Shown here piece by piece: positions 5,679 through 7,449 of a stretch of DNA of 7,449 bases. The first letter of the stretch is position 1; the number at the start of each line of letters is the position of its first letter. The DNA is from Oscillospiraceae bacterium. Lineage in GTDB: Bacteria; Bacillota; Clostridia; Oscillospirales; Ruminococcaceae. A model generated the notes under the pieces. That model was not told the origin of the DNA. It ran no database searches and saw only the letters and a list, made by a program, of their open reading frames with translations. The position numbers were made by a program, and so were the translations under genes. The stretch is from positions 1-7,449 of the forward strand of contig JAITVU010000283.1 of the NCBI GenBank assembly GCA_031285645.1, written 5' to 3'.

Positions 5679-6536
5679 ATGAAATCGCTGTCCGATACCT
5701 ATACGCTGCATAACGGTGTTAAAATCCCCTGCGTGGGCCTCGGTACATATTCTCTGGTTGGCGAGGAAGGTGCGGCGCTTATCACACAGGCCATACAAAA
5801 TGGCTACCGGCATATAGACACCGCTTTCGGATACAGGAACGAAGACAGTGTCGGGATGGCCGTAAAACGCTGCGGCGTGCAACGCGACGCGCTTTTTATC
5901 ACCAGCAAGCTGCCTAATGATATGCACGGTTATGAAAAAACGCTCGAGTCTTTTGAAGCCACAATGAAAAACCTCGGTATGGAGTATCTCGATTTATATC
6001 TCATTCACTGGGCGAATCCCACCGCTTTCCGTGATTGCTGGGAAGAAACAAACGCCGGGACATGGCGCGCCTTTGAAGAGCTTCTCGCGTCCGGACGGGT
6101 CAGGGCAATCGGCATCAGCAATTTCCTCCCCCATCATATTGACGCGCTGTTAAAGACCGCCAAGGTGGTACCCATGGCCAATCAGATGCGCCTATGTCCC
6201 GGAGACGACGGCACAAATCAAAAAGACATCTCCAAATACTGCGAAAGGCTTGGTATGCGCATGATCGCGTACAGCCCTCTCGGCTCCGGAAAGGTCATGG
6301 ACGTCCCGGAAATGAAGGCGCTTGCTCAGAAATACGGCAAGGATATCGGCCAGATCGCCTTGCGTTGGCATCTGCAGAAAGGGTTCATTCCCCTACCCCG
6401 TTCCAAGAATGTGGAAAGAATGAAAACCAACGCCGATATTTTTGGCTTTGAGTTGTCCGAGGATGATATGACGGTCATCACAAACCTCACGGATTGCTGC
6501 GGGCCGGCGCCCGATCCTGACACTTCAAAATGGTGA
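5679..6536 (+). CDS. Aldo/keto reductase
   Basis: A 285-residue NAD(P)H-dependent aldo/keto reductase with a single TIM-barrel domain, the usual length for the short bacterial branch. The catalytic tetrad is complete: D47 (HIDTAFGY), Y52, K77 (ITSKLPND) and H110 (LYLIHW). Other family signatures are the N-terminal VKIPCVGLGTY, the GISNF motif (145-149), ANQMRLCPG (167-175) where most relatives read NQxxxHP, and the cofactor-phosphate region IPLPRSKNVERMKTN (237-251). It reduces carbonyl compounds to alcohols in the cytoplasm; the substrate is not predictable. AAAGGGG (5666-5672) lies 6 nt before the ATG. It is a single gene behind the hairpin-rich leader, and no clear terminator follows. Confidence 0.95.
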   Translation: MKSLSDTYTLHNGVKIPCVGLGTYSLVGEEGAALITQAIQNGYRHIDTAFGYRNEDSVGMAVKRCGVQRDALFITSKLPNDMHGYEKTLESFEATMKNLGMEYLDLYLIHWANPTAFRDCWEETNAGTWRAFEELLASGRVRAIGISNFLPHHIDALLKTAKVVPMANQMRLCPGDDGTNQKDISKYCERLGMRMIAYSPLGSGKVMDVPEMKALAQKYGKDIGQIALRWHLQKGFIPLPRSKNVERMKTNADIFGFELSEDDMTVITNLTDCCGPAPDPDTSKW

Positions 6537-6617
6537 GGCTTATTTATAGCATATATACTTCAAATCGATGAAAAAATGCAAAGAAAAAGCGCTTACCATG
6601 GAAAGGTGTCAAACAAG
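6537..6617. other. A+T-rich spacer after the reductase gene
   Basis: No gene, terminator or promoter is recognised. It separates the reductase stop codon from the tandem repeat array. Confidence 0.4.
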
Positions 6618-6756
6618 CTTGTCGCTGGTGCCGCAACGGATTTGTCGCTGATGCCGCAACGGATTTGTCGCTCGTACCGCAACGAATTTGTCGCTCGTGC
6701 CGCAACAAAGCAAGGCGCTGCTGTGCAGCGAAGCATGTCGCTCATGCCGCGACGGG
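6618..6756. repeat. 23-bp imperfect tandem repeat, about six units
   Basis: Four consecutive 23-bp units (6618-6640, 6641-6663, 6664-6686, 6687-6709) share TTGTCGCT at the start and CCGCAAC towards the end. A degenerate 24-bp unit (6710-6733) follows, then one more recognisable copy (6734-6756). Differences fall mostly in the central bases and the last 2-3. The period is not a multiple of three and the frames across it are poor, so this is not coding. Each unit has a weak internal dyad (GTCGC with GCAAC; perfect GTCGC/GCGAC in the last copy). There are no spacers, so it is not CRISPR. Confidence 0.85.
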
Positions 6757-6758
6757 CA

Positions 6759-6784
6759 CTTCCTTTTCCGCGTCGAAAAGGAAG
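6759..6784. repeat. 10-bp perfect inverted repeat
   Basis: CTTCCTTTTC (6759-6768) pairs perfectly with 6775-6784 around a 6-nt loop. It directly follows the tandem repeat array and appears to belong to the same composite element. Confidence 0.6.
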
Positions 6785-6793
6785 CAAAAGACG

Positions 6794-6814
6794 CCGGGAG
6801 GGGCCACCTCCCGG
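6794..6814. repeat. 8-bp G+C-rich inverted repeat
   Basis: CCGGGAGG (6794-6801) pairs with CCTCCCGG (6807-6814) around loop GGCCA. The right arm is partly repeated at 6817-6824 (CCTCCCGG again), giving an alternative pairing partner. Confidence 0.6.
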
Positions 6815-6917
6815 ACCCTCCCGGATATGGATAGCCGGAAGATTGAAAGAGTTTTAGGTGCGACAACGTTGGAAGGGTCCTACCGCGCGCGTGTAGTTGC
6901 ACTGCTGGCATTGAAAC

Positions 6918-6991
6918 GACGCGCTGCGGCGCGTCAACTTTCTTATCGCGCCCGCAGAACAGGGAAAAGGTCATTATTACAATGCGGGCGC
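6918..6991. repeat. Two further strong inverted repeats
   Basis: GACGCGC (6918-6924) pairs with 6929-6935 around TGCG. GCGCCCGCA (6948-6956) pairs perfectly over 9 bp with 6983-6991 across a 26-nt loop. Neither is followed by a T-tract. Together with the repeats at 6759-6814 they make a palindrome cluster without any gene. Confidence 0.55.
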
Positions 6992-7028
6992 TTTGCGACG
7001 CGCGCGGGGTTGCTCTTTCCGATATGGG

Positions 7029-7057
7029 TTGACTTCATCGACAATTTTTGCTATATT
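7029..7057 (+). promoter_or_regulatory. Strong sigma-A promoter for the structured RNA region
   Basis: TTGACT (7029-7034), a 17-bp spacer, and TATATT (7052-7057); both hexamers are 5/6. The predicted start is near 7064. An overlapping alternative (TCGACA at 7038-7043 with TACTAT at 7060-7065) is weaker. No credible ORF follows within the next 300 bases. Confidence 0.8.
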
Positions 7058-7063
7058 TTTACT

Positions 7064-7316
7064 ATAGATTATTTTTGATCAAAGGCTCCAAAAACAAGGA
7101 GCCGCATGGCCGCGGAAAATGGTTGGCGCCATTTACCGCGGTAGCAAAGGTGTACACTGGTTAGAGCACGACCACCCTTGCATTTTTACCACACGACTTT
7201 ATGAGTATAACAAATTTATACTCGTTTTACAAGTGTGAGAATAGCTGTTTATTGCGTATGTAAGGGATTCCCGGGCTTTATTGCCCGCGCCTTTACATGC
7301 GATTTTTGTTTCTTTT
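7064..7316 (+). ncRNA. Candidate structured noncoding RNA or long leader, about 250 nt; class not recognised
   Basis: A chain of helices fills the stretch behind the promoter. Helix 1 is GGCTCC/GGAGCC (7084-7103). Helix 2 has 12 pairs and one A-A mismatch (7110-7122 with 7129-7141). Helix 3 is GCAA-GGTG with CACC-TTGC around a one-base mismatch (7144-7152 with 7173-7181). Helix 4 is CACAC/GTGTG (7190-7194, 7233-7237), enclosing an 8-bp stem (7203-7210, 7216-7223). Helix 5 has 12 pairs (7255-7266 with 7290-7301), topped by CGGGC/GCCCG and followed by a T-rich tract. Only about 17 nt (7238-7254) are left unpaired between helices 4 and 5. I see no RNase P, tmRNA, SRP or T-box signature. The raiA motif, ROOL and OLE classes of Firmicutes should be tested. 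It could also be the 5' leader of the gene at 7393. Confidence 0.6.
7255..7316 (+). terminator. Terminator-like hairpin ending the structured RNA
   Basis: A 12-pair stem with two G-T wobbles (7255-7266 with 7290-7301), an inner CGGGC/GCCCG stem, then ATTTTTGTTTCTTTT at 7302-7316. The stem and T-rich tract fit rho-independent termination, complete or conditional. Confidence 0.6.
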
Positions 7317-7319
7317 GGG

Positions 7320-7382
7320 GCTTTTTGATAAAGTCAGTAGAGGCCGCCATAGCGGCCTCTCCCGGCTACTTTATCGAAAAGC
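7320..7382 (+). promoter_or_regulatory. Long two-part stem directly before the last gene
   Basis: The outer stem has 15 pairs with one G-T wobble (7320-7334 with 7368-7382). The inner perfect stem AGAGGCCGC (7339-7347) pairs with 7352-7360 around loop CATA. The outer right arm ends at the base before GGTGA (7383-7387), the probable ribosome binding site of the next gene. It may therefore affect translation, or be part of the upstream RNA. No T-tract follows. Confidence 0.6.
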
Positions 7383-7392
7383 GGTGAATCTA

Positions 7393-7449
7393 ATGGATAA
7401 CAAGCGGTTATCTAATCTGATATGTGTTGTTTATGTAATCCTGGCTATT
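7393..7449 (+). CDS. N-terminus of a probable membrane protein, cut by the window edge
   Basis: From ATG at 7393 the frame is open to the last base and reads MDNKRLSNLICVVYVILAI: a short basic start followed by a hydrophobic run, typical of a first membrane segment. GGTGA at 7383-7387 gives a modest ribosome binding site 5 nt upstream. The style is like the start of VanZ-type small membrane proteins, but 19 residues cannot settle this. A 6-bp inverted repeat GATAAC/GTTATC (7396-7401, 7407-7412) lies over the first codons. The preceding structured region may be its leader. Confidence 0.5.
   Translation, partial: MDNKRLSNLICVVYVILAI

Noticed and set aside
6618..6756. CRISPR array
   Set aside because: Units are contiguous with no unique spacers, unit length is only 23 bp, and no cas gene is present.
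6576..7078. Protein-coding frames across the tandem repeat and palindrome region
   Set aside because: Frames on both strands overlap a 23-bp repeat, which shifts frame in each unit. They lack ribosome binding sites and show repetitive, Arg-rich compositions with no domain.
7110..7141. T-box riboswitch, because of ACCGCGG at 7135-7141
   Set aside because: The preceding bases do not fit the T-box consensus (UGGNACCGCG), the segment is inside a perfect hairpin, and no specifier stem is evident.
7151..7181. tRNA gene, because TGGTTAGAGCACGACC resembles a D-arm and anticodon stem
   Set aside because: No acceptor stem, D-stem partner or T-arm can be placed around it. The segment pairs better in helix 3 of the structured RNA.

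Overview
The window looks like a Firmicutes (Clostridia-type) chromosome segment of medium G+C. The evidence is strong AGGAG/GGGAGG ribosome binding sites, two TTG starts, A+T-rich intergenic stretches with near-consensus sigma-A promoters, a class B sortase, and T-tract terminators. No integrase, transposase or phage structural gene was found, and there is no CRISPR array. Most genes stand alone with their own signals; only the sigma factor and the repeat protein after it form a clear operon.

Layout. The left edge cuts a minus-strand tRNA-Lys(UUU)-like gene that has a very good promoter of its own but an abnormal D-arm. Two plus-strand genes follow, from families best known for antibiotic modification: an APH/choline-kinase-fold protein (333-1082) whose catalytic Asp position reads His, and a nucleotidyltransferase of the ANT(2'')/Lnu type (1263-1907) preceded by a perfect 27-bp palindrome. 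A bidirectional terminator (1959-1990) separates them from a minus-strand class B sortase (2061-2939), which has an intact His/Cys/Arg triad and a near-consensus promoter. Divergent from the sortase, a small ECF-type sigma factor (3259-3726, TTG start) and a 410-residue repeat protein (3728-4960) form a tight operon. A GCAAAC-17-CGTC element upstream looks like an ECF promoter and suggests autoregulation. Next come a 69-residue membrane protein (5091-5300), a hairpin and terminator block, a leader with four back-to-back inverted repeats, and an aldo/keto reductase (5679-6536).

The last 900 bases are the most unusual. They hold a 23-bp imperfect tandem repeat array (6618-6756), a cluster of strong palindromes (6759-6991), and a near-consensus promoter (7029-7057). 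That promoter fires into about 250 nt without a credible ORF. Five consecutive helices fill this stretch, and the last is followed by a T-rich tract. This is the best candidate here for a structured noncoding RNA or long cis-regulatory leader. A further long two-part stem (7320-7382) ends just before the start of a gene (7393 onward) encoding a hydrophobic N-terminus and cut by the window edge.

All functional calls come from reading motifs by eye; no database or folding program was run.
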